A DNA stretch of 64,000 bases, from positions 12,073 to 76,072 of the forward strand of contig CAVWYO010000011.1 of the NCBI GenBank assembly GCA_963759235.1. Direction: 5' to 3'. Under the pieces are notes generated by a model. The model worked only from the letters and a program-made list of their open reading frames with translations. It searched no databases and was not told the origin of the DNA. This DNA is from Bauldia sp963759235. GTDB taxonomy: Bacteria; Pseudomonadota; Alphaproteobacteria; Rhizobiales; Kaistiaceae. The translations under genes were made by a program, and so were the position numbers. Of the stretch, positions 17,893 through 26,925 are shown piece by piece; position 1 is the first letter of the stretch, and the number at the start of each line of letters is the position of its first letter.

Positions 17893-18043
17893 GCTGGCGC
17901 CTCGCCGGTCCACCAGGGCCGGCGCGGTTTTTCATGCGACCCGCGGGAGTTTCGAGGTGCTTGCCTCGCGCTCCCTGTCGGCCGGGCCCGCGAGCGGGAT
18001 CGGCAGAGGAGGGCGCCTAACCCCGACGACAAGGGATTGAGCA

Positions 18044-18661
18044 ATGACCAAGCGCGCTTCGGCGAAGTACAAAATCGACCGCCGCCTCGGGCAGAATATT
18101 TGGGGCCGCCCCAAGAGCCCCGTCAACCGCCGCGAATATGGCCCCGGCCAACACGGTCAGCGGCGCAAGGGCAAGCTGTCGGATTTCGGCAACCAGCTTC
18201 GCGCCAAGCAGAAGCTGAAGGGTTACTACGGCAACATTTCCGAGAAGCAGTTCAAGAACATCTACCAGGAGGCGGTGCGGCGCACCGGCGACTCCTCGGA
18301 GCATCTGGTTGGGCTCCTCGAGAGCCGCCTCGACGCGATCGTCTATCGGGCCAAATTCGTCCCGACCGTGTTTGCCGCCCGCCAGTTCGTCAATCACGGC
18401 CATGTGCGGGTGAATGGCGCGCGGGTCAACATTGCGAGCTACCGGTGCAAGCCGGGGGACGTCATATCGATCAAGGACTCCTCGAAGGACCTTGCGCTGG
18501 TGCTCGAGGCGACGCAGCTCGCGGAGCGCGACGTGCCGGACTACATCGATGCCGATCACAACAAGATGACGGCGACCTTCGTGCGTTTCCCGGCGCTGGC
18601 GGACGTGCCTTACCCGGTGCACATGGAACCGAACCTCGTCGTCGAGTTCTATTCGCGCTGA
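18044..18661 (+). CDS. rpsD: 30S ribosomal protein S4
   Basis: S4 nucleates assembly of the small subunit by binding 16S rRNA. The 205-residue protein has the basic N-terminus (MTKRASAKYKIDRRLGQNIW, the alphaproteobacterial form) and the S4 RNA-binding domain with LESRLDAIVYRAKF and GHVRVNGARVNI. It is a lone S4 gene, as is normal outside the alpha operon in this group. The frame after its TGA stays open for 34 more codons to a second TGA at 18764-18766. Confidence 0.98.
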   Translation: MTKRASAKYKIDRRLGQNIWGRPKSPVNRREYGPGQHGQRRKGKLSDFGNQLRAKQKLKGYYGNISEKQFKNIYQEAVRRTGDSSEHLVGLLESRLDAIVYRAKFVPTVFAARQFVNHGHVRVNGARVNIASYRCKPGDVISIKDSSKDLALVLEATQLAERDVPDYIDADHNKMTATFVRFPALADVPYPVHMEPNLVVEFYSR

Positions 18662-18778
18662 GCGGTAGACACAGGGCCGCGCTTACGCGAAGGGGCCGTT
18701 TCAGGCCTGATCGCCTCGGACGCGCAGGACCACGGCGGCAACGCCAAATTCACCGTCCGGTTCTGAAGGAACCCCGGC

Positions 18779-19123
<345 letters not shown>

Positions 19124-19152
19124 CGTCAGAATTCCCGTTGTTCCGCCGGTCT

Positions 19153-19386
19153 TCACTCCGGCACGCTTGTCTGCAGGGCGAGCGCGTGGAGGGCGTCGCC
19201 CATATTTCCCTTGAGCGCGTTATAGACCATCTGGTGCTGCTGCACACGGCTCTTGCCGCGGAACGATTCCGAAACCACCTCCGCCGCGTAATGGTCGCCG
19301 TCACCGGCGAGGTCGCGAATGACGACCTTGGCATCGGGCAGCGCCGCCTTGATCAGCACCTCGATTTCGCGCGCATTCATCGCCAT
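19153..19386 (-). CDS. BolA family protein
   Basis: This 77-residue protein has the BolA helix-strand layout, with a conserved histidine in GDHYAAEVVSESFRGKS and HQMVYNALKG helices. BolA pairs with monothiol glutaredoxins to bind or deliver [2Fe-2S] clusters; the next gene is grxD, 29 bases on. Start ATG 19386 is used; a Met two codons later or a GTG four codons earlier are alternatives. Confidence 0.93.
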   Translation of the reverse strand: MAMNAREIEVLIKAALPDAKVVIRDLAGDGDHYAAEVVSESFRGKSRVQQHQMVYNALKGNMGDALHALALQTSVPE

Positions 19387-19419
19387 GGTCAGCCCCACTG
19401 CAAGAACGCTCCCCCCGAC

Positions 19420-21654
19420 TCACAAGCCAGCAGCCATGTAAGCCGGAAACCAATTCTCGTGGGCTTGCCGCAGCTTTGCAACAGATATGGAAACAATGTC
19501 GCCGAGTTTCAATTCGGCGCCGCCGGTGTTGCCGATCCACGGCATGAACACCCCGGCTGCCGCCGCGCGCCCGAAGAGCGCATCCAAATGGTGCGAATCC
19601 GCCGCGAGCACATAGCGCCCCTGATCCTCGCCAAACAACGCCGGCAGCGGCGATAGGTCGTCGAGCTGGTCGACGGTGGCTCCGATGCCCGAGGCCATCG
19701 CCATCTCGGCCAGTGCCACCGCCAGCCCGCCGTCGGAAACGTCGTGGCACGCCGTGATCAGCCCGTCGCGGATCAAGGCGCGGACGAAATCGCCGACCCG
19801 CTTCTCGTGTTCGAGATCGACCGGCGGCGGCGGCCCGTCCTCGCGACCGAGGATTTCGCGGAGGTAGATGGACTGGCCGAGATGGGTTCCCCATTGCGGC
19901 GGGGCTCCGGCGAGGAGGATCGCAGAACCTTCGGCTTTGAACGCCACGGTCACCGCTCTGCCGACATCGGGAACCATCCCGACGCCGCCGATCGCCGGGG
20001 TTGGCGGAATGGCAACGCCGTTGGTCTCGTTGTAGAGCGAGACATTGCCCGAGACGACGGGGAAGGCGAGGGCAGTGCAGGCGTCGGCGATGCCTTTGAT
20101 GGCGCCGACCAACTCGCCCATGATTTCGGGGCGCTCGGGATTGCCGAAATTGAGATTGTCGGTGACGGCGAGCGGCTCGGCCCCGACCGCGGTGAGGTTC
20201 CGCCAGCATTCGGCCACCGCCTGCTTGCCGCCTTCGTAGGGGTCGGCGGCGCAGTAGCGGGGCGTCACGTCGAGCGAGAAGGCGAGGCCTCTCATGCTTC
20301 CCTCGATCCTGACCATCGCGGCGTCGCCCTGACCGGGCTTCACGACCGTATTCCCCTGGATCAAGTGGTCGTATTGCTCCCACACCCATCGGCGCGAGGC
20401 CATGTCGGGCGCGCTCACGATCCGAATCAAGGTCTCGTTGTAATCGTCGGGTTCCGGAATTGTTTCGGCGATCGGGGGCGGGCCGTTGCGGATCGTGTAG
20501 GGACGATCGTATTCCGGCGCCTCGTCGCCGAGTTTCTTGATCGGCAGGTCGGCCTCGACCCTGCCGTTGTGGAGGACGCGAAAGCGGAGGTCGTCGGTCG
20601 TCCTGCCGACCACGGCGAAATCAAGCCCCCATTTGCGGAACACCGCCTCGGCCGTTTCCCGCAGCTCGGGGCGGAGCACCATCAGCATGCGCTCCTGGCT
20701 CTCCGACAGCATCATCTCATAGGCGGACATGCCTGCCTCCCGGCAAGGCACCTTGTCGAGGTCGAGCTCGATGCCGAGATCGCCCTTGGCCCCCATCTCC
20801 ACCGCCGAGCAGGTTAGTCCGGCGGCGCCCATGTCCTGGATGGCGACCACCGCGCCGGTCGCCATCAGTTCGAGGCAGGCCTCGAGCAGGAGCTTTTCGG
20901 AGAACGGATCGCCGACCTGAACGGTCGGCCGCTTTTCATGAGAGGCATCGTCGAATTCGGCCGAGGCCATCGAGGCGCCGTGGATGCCGTCGCGACCGGT
21001 CTTCGAGCCGAGATAGACCACCGGCAGGCCGACGCCGGACGCTTTCGAATAGAAGATCGCGTCGGTCGGGGCGATCCCGGCCGCGAATGCATTCACCAGG
21101 ATGTTGCCGTCATAGCCGCGGTGGAAATTGACTTCGCCGCCGACGGTCGGCACGCCGAAGGAGTTGCCGTAGCCGCCGATGCCGCTGACGACGCCGGACA
21201 CGAGATGCCGGGTCTTGGGATGATCCGGCGCGCCGAAGCGAAGCGCGTTCAGCGCCGCGACCGGCCGCGCCCCCATGGTGAAGACGTCGCGGAGGATGCC
21301 GCCAACCCCGGTCGCCGCGCCCTGGTACGGCTCGATGAAGGACGGATGGTTGTGGCTCTCCATCTTGAAGACGACCGCGAGCCCGTCGCCGATATCGACG
21401 ACGCCGGCGTTCTCGCCCGGCCCCTGGATGACACGCGGACCGCTGGTCGGCAGCGTCCGCAGCCATTTCTTCGACGACTTGTAGGAGCAGTGCTCGTTCC
21501 ACATCGCCGAGAAGATGCCGAGCTCGGTCAATGACGGCTGGCGACCGATCAGCCGGAGGATGCGGTCGTACTCCTCCGGTTTCAGCCCGTGGGCGGCGAC
21601 GAGGGCAGGGGCAATAGGATTCGCCGCCGCCCGATCGACTGACAATTCGCTCAC
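19420..21654 (-). CDS. purL: Phosphoribosylformylglycinamidine synthase, large subunit
   Basis: PurL, with PurQ and PurS, converts FGAR to FGAM using ATP and glutamine-derived ammonia in purine synthesis. The 744-residue size is that of the small-form PurL. Motifs include MWNEHCSYKSSKKWL at the start, VVFKMESHNHPS near residue 95 and GAAGLTCSAVEMGAKG. Its start overlaps the brnA stop by four bases (ATGA), so its translation is probably coupled to a toxin-antitoxin transcript. PurQ and PurS lie further upstream on the same strand, separated by accessory genes. Confidence 0.97.
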   Translation of the reverse strand: MSELSVDRAAANPIAPALVAAHGLKPEEYDRILRLIGRQPSLTELGIFSAMWNEHCSYKSSKKWLRTLPTSGPRVIQGPGENAGVVDIGDGLAVVFKMESHNHPSFIEPYQGAATGVGGILRDVFTMGARPVAALNALRFGAPDHPKTRHLVSGVVSGIGGYGNSFGVPTVGGEVNFHRGYDGNILVNAFAAGIAPTDAIFYSKASGVGLPVVYLGSKTGRDGIHGASMASAEFDDASHEKRPTVQVGDPFSEKLLLEACLELMATGAVVAIQDMGAAGLTCSAVEMGAKGDLGIELDLDKVPCREAGMSAYEMMLSESQERMLMVLRPELRETAEAVFRKWGLDFAVVGRTTDDLRFRVLHNGRVEADLPIKKLGDEAPEYDRPYTIRNGPPPIAETIPEPDDYNETLIRIVSAPDMASRRWVWEQYDHLIQGNTVVKPGQGDAAMVRIEGSMRGLAFSLDVTPRYCAADPYEGGKQAVAECWRNLTAVGAEPLAVTDNLNFGNPERPEIMGELVGAIKGIADACTALAFPVVSGNVSLYNETNGVAIPPTPAIGGVGMVPDVGRAVTVAFKAEGSAILLAGAPPQWGTHLGQSIYLREILGREDGPPPPVDLEHEKRVGDFVRALIRDGLITACHDVSDGGLAVALAEMAMASGIGATVDQLDDLSPLPALFGEDQGRYVLAADSHHLDALFGRAAAAGVFMPWIGNTGGAELKLGDIVSISVAKLRQAHENWFPAYMAAGL

Positions 21655-21890
21655 GATGCCTTCTTCCGGTTGGCCTCGTAGTAAGCGCGCAGCACGGCGC
21701 TCATCCGGGTGAGATGGCCCTTGCCTTGGCGCTTGAACCAGCTGAACACGTCCGGGTCGACGCGAAGATGCACCGATGTCTTCGGTCGGTCGCGTGGCAT
21801 CACAAGCACAGCGTTCTTCCAGAAGTCGTCGTCGAGCTCGATCTCCTCCGCGCCGACAGCCGTCGGGTGAAGTTTGCCGCGCTCATACAT
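21651..21890 (-). CDS. brnA: BrnA-type antitoxin (DUF4415)
   Basis: The protein ends with the ribbon-helix-helix DNA-binding part of BrnA: MPRDRPKTSVHLRVDPDVF followed by LTRMSAVLRAYY. BrnA neutralises BrnT and represses the pair. The first in-frame ATG is at 21890, giving 79 residues and overlapping brnT by eight bases, but it has no spaced ribosome site. Family-like sequence (ENPDTDIRSATLDGI) continues upstream, so translation may begin at a non-ATG codon such as the CTG preceded by AGGAG. The stop overlaps the purL start. Confidence 0.85.
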   Translation of the reverse strand: MYERGKLHPTAVGAEEIELDDDFWKNAVLVMPRDRPKTSVHLRVDPDVFSWFKRQGKGHLTRMSAVLRAYYEANRKKAS

Positions 21891-22176
21891 CTCCCTGATC
21901 CCGTCCAGGGTAGCGCTCCTGATATCTGTGTCTGGATTTTCGTCCGGTTCGCCAGGCAGTGATGATGTGGAACGCGTCCTCGCGCGGGGTGTAGACGACG
22001 GTGAAGTATTCGCCTTTGTGCGCTCCCGTCGCGACGACGCGCCTTTCGCCGTAGTCATGACGCTTATCCTCATGTTCAAGCGTGGGTCCCTCGAAGATCA
22101 GGGTCGCCCGCAGAAAATCAACGCCTCGGGATATCAAGACCTTCTGTCGTTTCGGTTCGTCCCACGTGACTCTCAC
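21883..22176 (-). CDS. brnT: BrnT-type toxin (DUF497)
   Basis: The 97-residue protein matches the BrnT ribonuclease family: VTWDEPKRQKVLISRGVDF at the start, then a GERRVVATGAHKGEYFTVVYT core and the HIITAWRTGRKSRHRYQE end with the conserved Arg residues. BrnT cleaves RNA and arrests growth when free of BrnA. The start is GTG 22176. A 7-bp inverted repeat just upstream is the likely BrnA-BrnT operator. Confidence 0.88.
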   Translation of the reverse strand: MRVTWDEPKRQKVLISRGVDFLRATLIFEGPTLEHEDKRHDYGERRVVATGAHKGEYFTVVYTPREDAFHIITAWRTGRKSRHRYQERYPGRDQGDV

Positions 22177-22182
22177 ATTTTA

Positions 22183-22200
22183 TGTACACCTTTGTGTACA
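22183..22200. promoter_or_regulatory. Inverted repeat, probable BrnTA operator
   Basis: TGTACAC at 22183-22189 and GTGTACA at 22194-22200 are a perfect 7-bp inverted repeat with a CTTT spacer. It lies six bases from the brnT start codon. BrnA ribbon-helix-helix dimers bind such palindromes over their own promoter. Confidence 0.75.
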
Positions 22201-22229
22201 CATTTCAACCCGGAGGTCGTGCTTCCGGG

Positions 22230-22625
22230 TTACCCGCAGCTGTCGCTCCCTCCCATCCAGCGGCGGAGGTCGGCGGCGATGCGGCTCGCCTGTGCCGACG
22301 CGGCGAGCGGGCCATAGACGTTGAGGTGCGGGTGGCCGCTCGACGTGGTGATCTCGATGACCAACACGGGGAGCTCGCGTGGCGAATCTCGCGGCACGAT
22401 GAGAATGCGCGGGCCGCCGGCAGCGTTTGGCTCGGACGAATAGACATAGCCGGCGAAATCCGTCGCGTTCGGTCCGAACCAGCAGCGCTCCATCGCCGCG
22501 CCGAGCCGGCGCGAGAGATCGTAGGCGGCTTGTGAAGATTGGGCGGCGGTAGGTGAAGCGCCGCCACACAGCCAGGCAAAGCCGGCGAGCACGATGAAGA
22601 GGGTGACTGTGGTGCGCTGGACCAT
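22230..22625 (-). CDS. Hypothetical exported protein
   Basis: I do not recognise the family. The 131-residue product starts with a signal peptide (VTLFIVLAGFAWLCGGASPTAAQ), followed by a small globular part with two conserved-looking cysteines, RCWFG and a C-terminal DSCG, which could form a disulfide. ATG 22625 places the signal peptide at the end; the open frame starts 20 codons earlier. It lies between purQ and brnT on the same strand. Confidence 0.6.
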   Translation of the reverse strand: MVQRTTVTLFIVLAGFAWLCGGASPTAAQSSQAAYDLSRRLGAAMERCWFGPNATDFAGYVYSSEPNAAGGPRILIVPRDSPRELPVLVIEITTSSGHPHLNVYGPLAASAQASRIAADLRRWMGGSDSCG

Positions 22626-22749
22626 TCGAATCTCGAGACAGGTGGCGGCCGCATTGACGGTCGGTAGATGCAGCCGATTCCGCACGGACGTTTGCGGGAC
22701 GCCGGTGCGGGCGTCAAGCCGGTATCGAGTTCGGGCGGTGGGTTATGGT

Positions 22750-23448
22750 TCAGCCGGCGACTGCCAGCGCGTCCATCACGCTTTCGAACAAGGCGCGGCC
22801 GTCGGTGCCACCTTGGATTGCCTCGATCAGGTCCTCCGGGTGGGGCATCATGCCGAGGACGTTGCGTTTCGTGTTGAGAATGCCGGCAATGTTGTCGACC
22901 GAGCCGTTCGGATTGGAAGCCTCGCTGGCGTTCGCGGCAGCATCGACATAGCGGAAGGCGACGCGGTCTTCGTCCCGCAGGGTCTTCAGCGTTGCCTCGT
23001 CGCAGCGGTAATTGCCGTCGCCGTGGGCAACCGGACAGCGGATCACCTGGCCGCGGCGGTAGCGCCGGGTGAACGGCGAGTCCGTCGTATCGACCCGGAG
23101 CAGGACTTCGCGGCAGACGAAGCGCAGGCTGGCATTGCGCATCAGGACCCCCGGCAGGAGCCCCGCCTCGCAGAGGATCTGGAAGCCGTTGCAGATGCCG
23201 AGCACGGGGACGCCGTCGGCAGCCCGTTCGGCCACGGCGCGCAGGATCGGCGATCGTGCCGCGATCGCGCCGGAGCGGAGATAGTCGCCGTAAGAGAAGC
23301 CGCCGGGCAGAACGATCAGGTCGGTGGGCGGCAGGCCGGTCTCGGCGTGCCAGACGACCGTCGGCCGGCGGCCGGTGATCGTTTCCAGGGCGCCGATCAT
23401 GTCACGGTCGCGATTGGAGCCCGGAAAGAGGATGACGGCGGATTTCAT
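22750..23448 (-). CDS. purQ: Phosphoribosylformylglycinamidine synthase, glutaminase subunit
   Basis: PurQ is the class I glutamine amidotransferase that feeds ammonia to PurL. The 232-residue protein has the nucleophile motif GVPVLGICNGFQILCEAG, the FPGSNRDRDM start and the C-terminal MMPHPEDL with the catalytic His and Glu. MKSAVI at 23448 is the usual start; a Met two codons earlier is possible. Confidence 0.95.
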   Translation of the reverse strand: MKSAVILFPGSNRDRDMIGALETITGRRPTVVWHAETGLPPTDLIVLPGGFSYGDYLRSGAIAARSPILRAVAERAADGVPVLGICNGFQILCEAGLLPGVLMRNASLRFVCREVLLRVDTTDSPFTRRYRRGQVIRCPVAHGDGNYRCDEATLKTLRDEDRVAFRYVDAAANASEASNPNGSVDNIAGILNTKRNVLGMMPHPEDLIEAIQGGTDGRALFESVMDALAVAG

Positions 23449-23552
23449 GGCCATTGGATAGAGCGATTCTGCCGAGCCCGAAACGCGTGAATTCGTCGCT
23501 TATCTGGGGCGGAGCCCGGTCGACATGACGCCGTCCTCCATCTGCCACCACG

Positions 23553-24293
23553 TCAGAGCACCCAGCGGAATGCCCGCCTGAGTTCGGTCTCGGCGTCCTT
23601 GTCGTACCAGCGGCCGTGGGCGATTACGATGCGCGCGGGGTGCCAGGCAAGCATCTGTTCGACGGCGGCCCTCACGGCTGCCTTATGGCGGTACTGGCTG
23701 AGCCGCATGTCGTAGGGGGTCTTGCCGTCGGGGTCGCAGACGCCGCCGAGCTTGAGAAGCAACCTGATGTGCCAGCACGAGACATGGCTCGTCTCGAAGT
23801 TCTCGATGAGGTCGGTGAGGATCAGGGTTCGGGACGCATGATGGAAGAACTCCGCTTCCGTCACCACGTCGCCCGGCACAAGCGACTGGCCGATGGCGCC
23901 GCCCCACTCGGCGGGCGGTTCGTGGCCAAGGTCGAGATCAAAGCTTTCGATCCGCTTCCGGGCGTAGGCGCGCACGCCCGGCGCCGCATAGGTGAGGGCC
24001 TCCGGGAAGCGCGTCTTCCACTCGCCGATCCACCAGTAATGCAGCTTCGTCGGGGCGATCAGGAAGCGGACAGCGCCGAGGGCGCCGATGGCGTCGAGCA
24101 GGGGCGCGGTGGGCTGCGTTGGCGAATGGACCCAGAGGGCACCGCCGGCGAGGCGAACGATGGTCATCCGGGTCGAAAAAGGCACGTGGAGGCCGAGAAT
24201 GCCGAACTGGATCACCGGCCCGTCGACGATCCAGATGTTCTCTGCCACCGGCTCGAGCGTGTTGATCGGCTCATACGGGTCGAGACAGGGCAT
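23553..24293 (-). CDS. DUF4336 (metallo-beta-lactamase-fold) protein
   Basis: The 246-residue protein belongs to DUF4336, related to the MBL fold. Visible family parts are ENIWIVDGPVIQFG at the start, RMTIVRLAGGALWVHSP, IAPTKLHYWWIGEWK and RIVIAHGRWYDKD at the end. The usual HxHxDH metal motif of MBL enzymes is not present. Its function is unknown. It sits between purQ and purS, interrupting the usual order. Confidence 0.8.
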   Translation of the reverse strand: MPCLDPYEPINTLEPVAENIWIVDGPVIQFGILGLHVPFSTRMTIVRLAGGALWVHSPTQPTAPLLDAIGALGAVRFLIAPTKLHYWWIGEWKTRFPEALTYAAPGVRAYARKRIESFDLDLGHEPPAEWGGAIGQSLVPGDVVTEAEFFHHASRTLILTDLIENFETSHVSCWHIRLLLKLGGVCDPDGKTPYDMRLSQYRHKAAVRAAVEQMLAWHPARIVIAHGRWYDKDAETELRRAFRWVL

Positions 24294-24366
24294 GCTCGGC
24301 TCACGCTGGAAGTGGGCGCTCCGGCGCCGACTCGTGCCGCCCGGGGGATCGAGCGGTTCGTCGGCC

Positions 24367-24615
24367 TTACGCGCCCGGAACCATTTCGACTCGATAGTCT
24401 TCGATCACCGTGTTGGCGAGCAGCTTCTCGCACATGTCCTGGAGCAGGTTCGCCGCCCGCGCCGGATCCGGTTCGGCAAGGTCGAGGTCGAACACCTTGC
24501 CCTGACGCACGCCGGATACGCCCTTGAAGCCGAGGGTGGCGAGGGCGCCTTCGATGGCCTTGCCTTGCGGATCGAGAACCCCGGATTTCAGGGTGACGGT
24601 GACGCGGGCCTTCAC
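24367..24615 (-). CDS. purS: Phosphoribosylformylglycinamidine synthase subunit PurS
   Basis: PurS is the small subunit that joins PurQ to PurL. The 82-residue product starts at GTG 24615 (VKARVTVTLKSGVLDPQGKA), followed by GFKGVSGVRQGKVFDLDL, the standard family sequence. The longer open frame upstream is antisense-type noise in the purC region. It follows purC by 14 bases, consistent with one transcript. Confidence 0.95.
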   Translation of the reverse strand: MKARVTVTLKSGVLDPQGKAIEGALATLGFKGVSGVRQGKVFDLDLAEPDPARAANLLQDMCEKLLANTVIEDYRVEMVPGA

Positions 24616-24629
24616 CGGTCGGCCGGCCC

Positions 24630-25394
24630 CTACTGGACCAGGACCGGACCGCCGCCCTTCGGGCGTTCCTGCTCCACCAGGATGCCGAGGCGGCGCGCAA
24701 CCTCCGAATACGCTTCGACCAGTCCGCCCATGTCGTTGCGGAAGCGGTCCTTGTCGAGCTTGTCCTGGGTCTTGATATCCCACAAGCGGCAGGAATCCGG
24801 TGAAATCTCGTCGGCGACGACGATCCGCATCACGTCGTTCTCCCACAGCCGCCCGCACTCGATCTTGAAGTCGACCAGCTGGATGCCGGCGCCGAGAAAC
24901 AGGCCGGCCAGAAAATCGTTGACCCGGATGGCCAGCGACATGATGTCGTCGATCTCCTGAGGCGTCGCCCAGCCGAAGGCGGTGATATGCTCCTCGGTCA
25001 CCATCGGATCTTCGAGTTCGTCGTTCTTGTAGTAGAACTCGATGATCGAACGGGGGAGGACCGTGCCTTCCTCGATGCCGAGGCGCTTGGACAACGAGCC
25101 CGCGGCCAAATTGCGAACCACGATCTCCAGCGGAATGATCTCGACTTCGCGAATAAGTTGCTCGCGCATGTTCAACCGCCGGATGAAGTGAGTCGGGATA
25201 CCCATGCGGTTGAGATGATTGAAGATATGCTCGGAAATCCGGTTGTTGAGCACGCCCTTGCCGTCGATGATCTCGCGCTTCTTCTTGTTGAAGGCGGTTG
25301 CGTCGTCCTTGAAGAATTGCACAAGCGTACCGGGCTCGGGGCCCTCGAACAGAATCTTGGCCTTCCCCTCATAGATGCGCCGACGCCAATTCAT
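24630..25394 (-). CDS. purC: SAICAR synthetase
   Basis: PurC joins CAIR and aspartate with ATP to make SAICAR. The 254-residue protein has the ATP-binding YEGKAKILF start, NKKKREIIDGKGVLNN, and the VDFKIECGR with DEISPDSCRLWD motifs. ATG 25394 gives the conserved start MNWRRRIYEGKAK. It heads the purC-purS stretch and is divergent from the DUF1476 gene. Confidence 0.97.
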   Translation of the reverse strand: MNWRRRIYEGKAKILFEGPEPGTLVQFFKDDATAFNKKKREIIDGKGVLNNRISEHIFNHLNRMGIPTHFIRRLNMREQLIREVEIIPLEIVVRNLAAGSLSKRLGIEEGTVLPRSIIEFYYKNDELEDPMVTEEHITAFGWATPQEIDDIMSLAIRVNDFLAGLFLGAGIQLVDFKIECGRLWENDVMRIVVADEISPDSCRLWDIKTQDKLDKDRFRNDMGGLVEAYSEVARRLGILVEQERPKGGGPVLVQ

Positions 25395-25655
25395 GGGATA
25401 TACCGTGGTTTGAGAAAACCCTTGGGGCCGCGTTTTGTGCAAAACCGTGTCGCATCAATAACCTACGGCCGACTCGGAGGCGCGAGGAGGCCTCCTGGGC
25501 GTGACCATATTCGATCGACCGCAGTTGCACAATGATCGGTACCGGCGACAGCCGAGAGCCGGTGCGGCACCGCGATCGGCGGCGTTGATTTAGTGTCGGT
25601 CGCGGGATATGCAAGGCGCGCCGTGGCGCCGCGGACCCGGCATGGGGAAGGGAAA

Positions 25656-25979
25656 ATGAGCACTTTTGACAAGCGCGAGGACGCTTTCGAGGCGAAATTC
25701 GCCCGCGACGAGGAACTCCGGTTCAAGGCCGAGGCGCGGCGCAACAGGCTGCTTGGTCTGTGGGCGGCGGAAAAGCTTGGCAAGTCCGGCCCGGACGCCG
25801 ATGCCTATGCCAAGGAGGTGGTAGCCGCCGAGTTCGAAGAAGCCGGGCACGAGGATGTCTTTCGCAAGATCCGCAAGGACTTCGACGCTGCGCGGGTCGA
25901 CCAGTCGGATCATCAGATCCGCCGCACCATGAACGATCTGATGGCCACCGCCATCGCCCAGATCGAAGCCGGCACCTGA
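25656..25979 (+). CDS. DUF1476: ATP synthase F1 zeta inhibitor subunit
   Basis: This 107-residue helical protein is the alphaproteobacterial zeta subunit, which blocks ATP hydrolysis by the F1 motor. The N-terminal inhibitory stretch STFDKREDAFEAKFARDEEL and the downstream helices (RRNRLLGLWAAEKLG, GHEDVFRKI) are typical. ATG 25656 gives the conserved MSTFDKRE start. It is divergent from purC, the normal position in Rhizobiales. Confidence 0.93.
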   Translation: MSTFDKREDAFEAKFARDEELRFKAEARRNRLLGLWAAEKLGKSGPDADAYAKEVVAAEFEEAGHEDVFRKIRKDFDAARVDQSDHQIRRTMNDLMATAIAQIEAGT

Positions 25980-26010
25980 AGCGCGCCCGCCTGCAATCCG
26001 GATCGCCGAT

Positions 26011-26778
26011 ATGACCAAGCCCGTCCTCTTCGATCGGCTGCGGTCGGGAGAGACCGTCTACTCCGCCTGGATCGCGACGCCCGAACCGCTGATCGCCGAG
26101 GTGGCCGCGCGTCAGGCGTTCGACTGCGTCACGCTCGACATGCAGCACGGTCTGCACGACCCCGTCTCGGTCATGCGGTCGATAGGCGGGATCGTCCTGG
26201 CCGGCAAGCCGGCCGGAGTGCGTGTTCCGGTCGGCGATTTCGCCATGGCGAGCCGCGCCCTCGACATGGGCGCCGAAGCGGTGATCGCGCCGATGATCAA
26301 CTCGGTCGCCGACGCGCGGGCGTTCGTCGCGGCGACAAAATATCCGCCGCTCGGCGAACGAAGCTGGGGGCCGGCCCGGACGATGACCCTCCACGGGATC
26401 GCCGACCAGCCGACCCAGCTTGCCACCGCGAACCGTGAAACCCTCGCCTTCGCCATGGTCGAGACGAGACAGGCCCTGGATATCGTCGACGAAATCCTCG
26501 CCGTCGATGGCATCGACGGCGTCTTCATGGGACCTTCTGACCTCTCGGTGACGCTGTCCGAAGGTAAGCAGATCGCGCCCACGGCGGACTGGCTCGATGA
26601 GCCCATCCGCCATATCGCCGACCGGACCCGTGCGGCCGGCAAGATCGCCTGCGCGTTTGCGCTGAATTCCACGCGGGCCCGCCTCTTCAACGACCTCGGC
26701 TACCGCTTCATCGCCATCGGCCCCGATCAGGTTTACCTGGTGACCGGCATTAGGACGATGCTGGAGGGGCTGCGGTAA
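26011..26778 (+). CDS. HpcH/HpaI family aldolase
   Basis: This 255-residue protein is a class II pyruvate-type aldolase, splitting or joining hydroxy-oxo-acids and pyruvate with a divalent metal. Motifs are CVTLDMQHGLHD with the metal-side acid, AVIAPMINSVADA, GERSWGPAR with the key arginine, AMVETRQALD with the metal-binding Glu, and GVFMGPSDLS. It lies 31 bases after the DUF1476 gene. The physiological substrate is unknown; no pathway genes adjoin it. Confidence 0.88.
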   Translation: MTKPVLFDRLRSGETVYSAWIATPEPLIAEVAARQAFDCVTLDMQHGLHDPVSVMRSIGGIVLAGKPAGVRVPVGDFAMASRALDMGAEAVIAPMINSVADARAFVAATKYPPLGERSWGPARTMTLHGIADQPTQLATANRETLAFAMVETRQALDIVDEILAVDGIDGVFMGPSDLSVTLSEGKQIAPTADWLDEPIRHIADRTRAAGKIACAFALNSTRARLFNDLGYRFIAIGPDQVYLVTGIRTMLEGLR

Positions 26779-26925
26779 GGCGTTCGCGGCGGCAGCCTCC
26801 GTCTGTGCCATTTTAGCAACGCTCGGTCCGTTACTGCGCTGCCGAGGACGTTAGGGGTTGTGGTTGTGCTCGGCAGCCGGCTTACTTTGCCAGGGGTCGT
26901 TTGCAGATTCTGGGCGGATGGGGCG

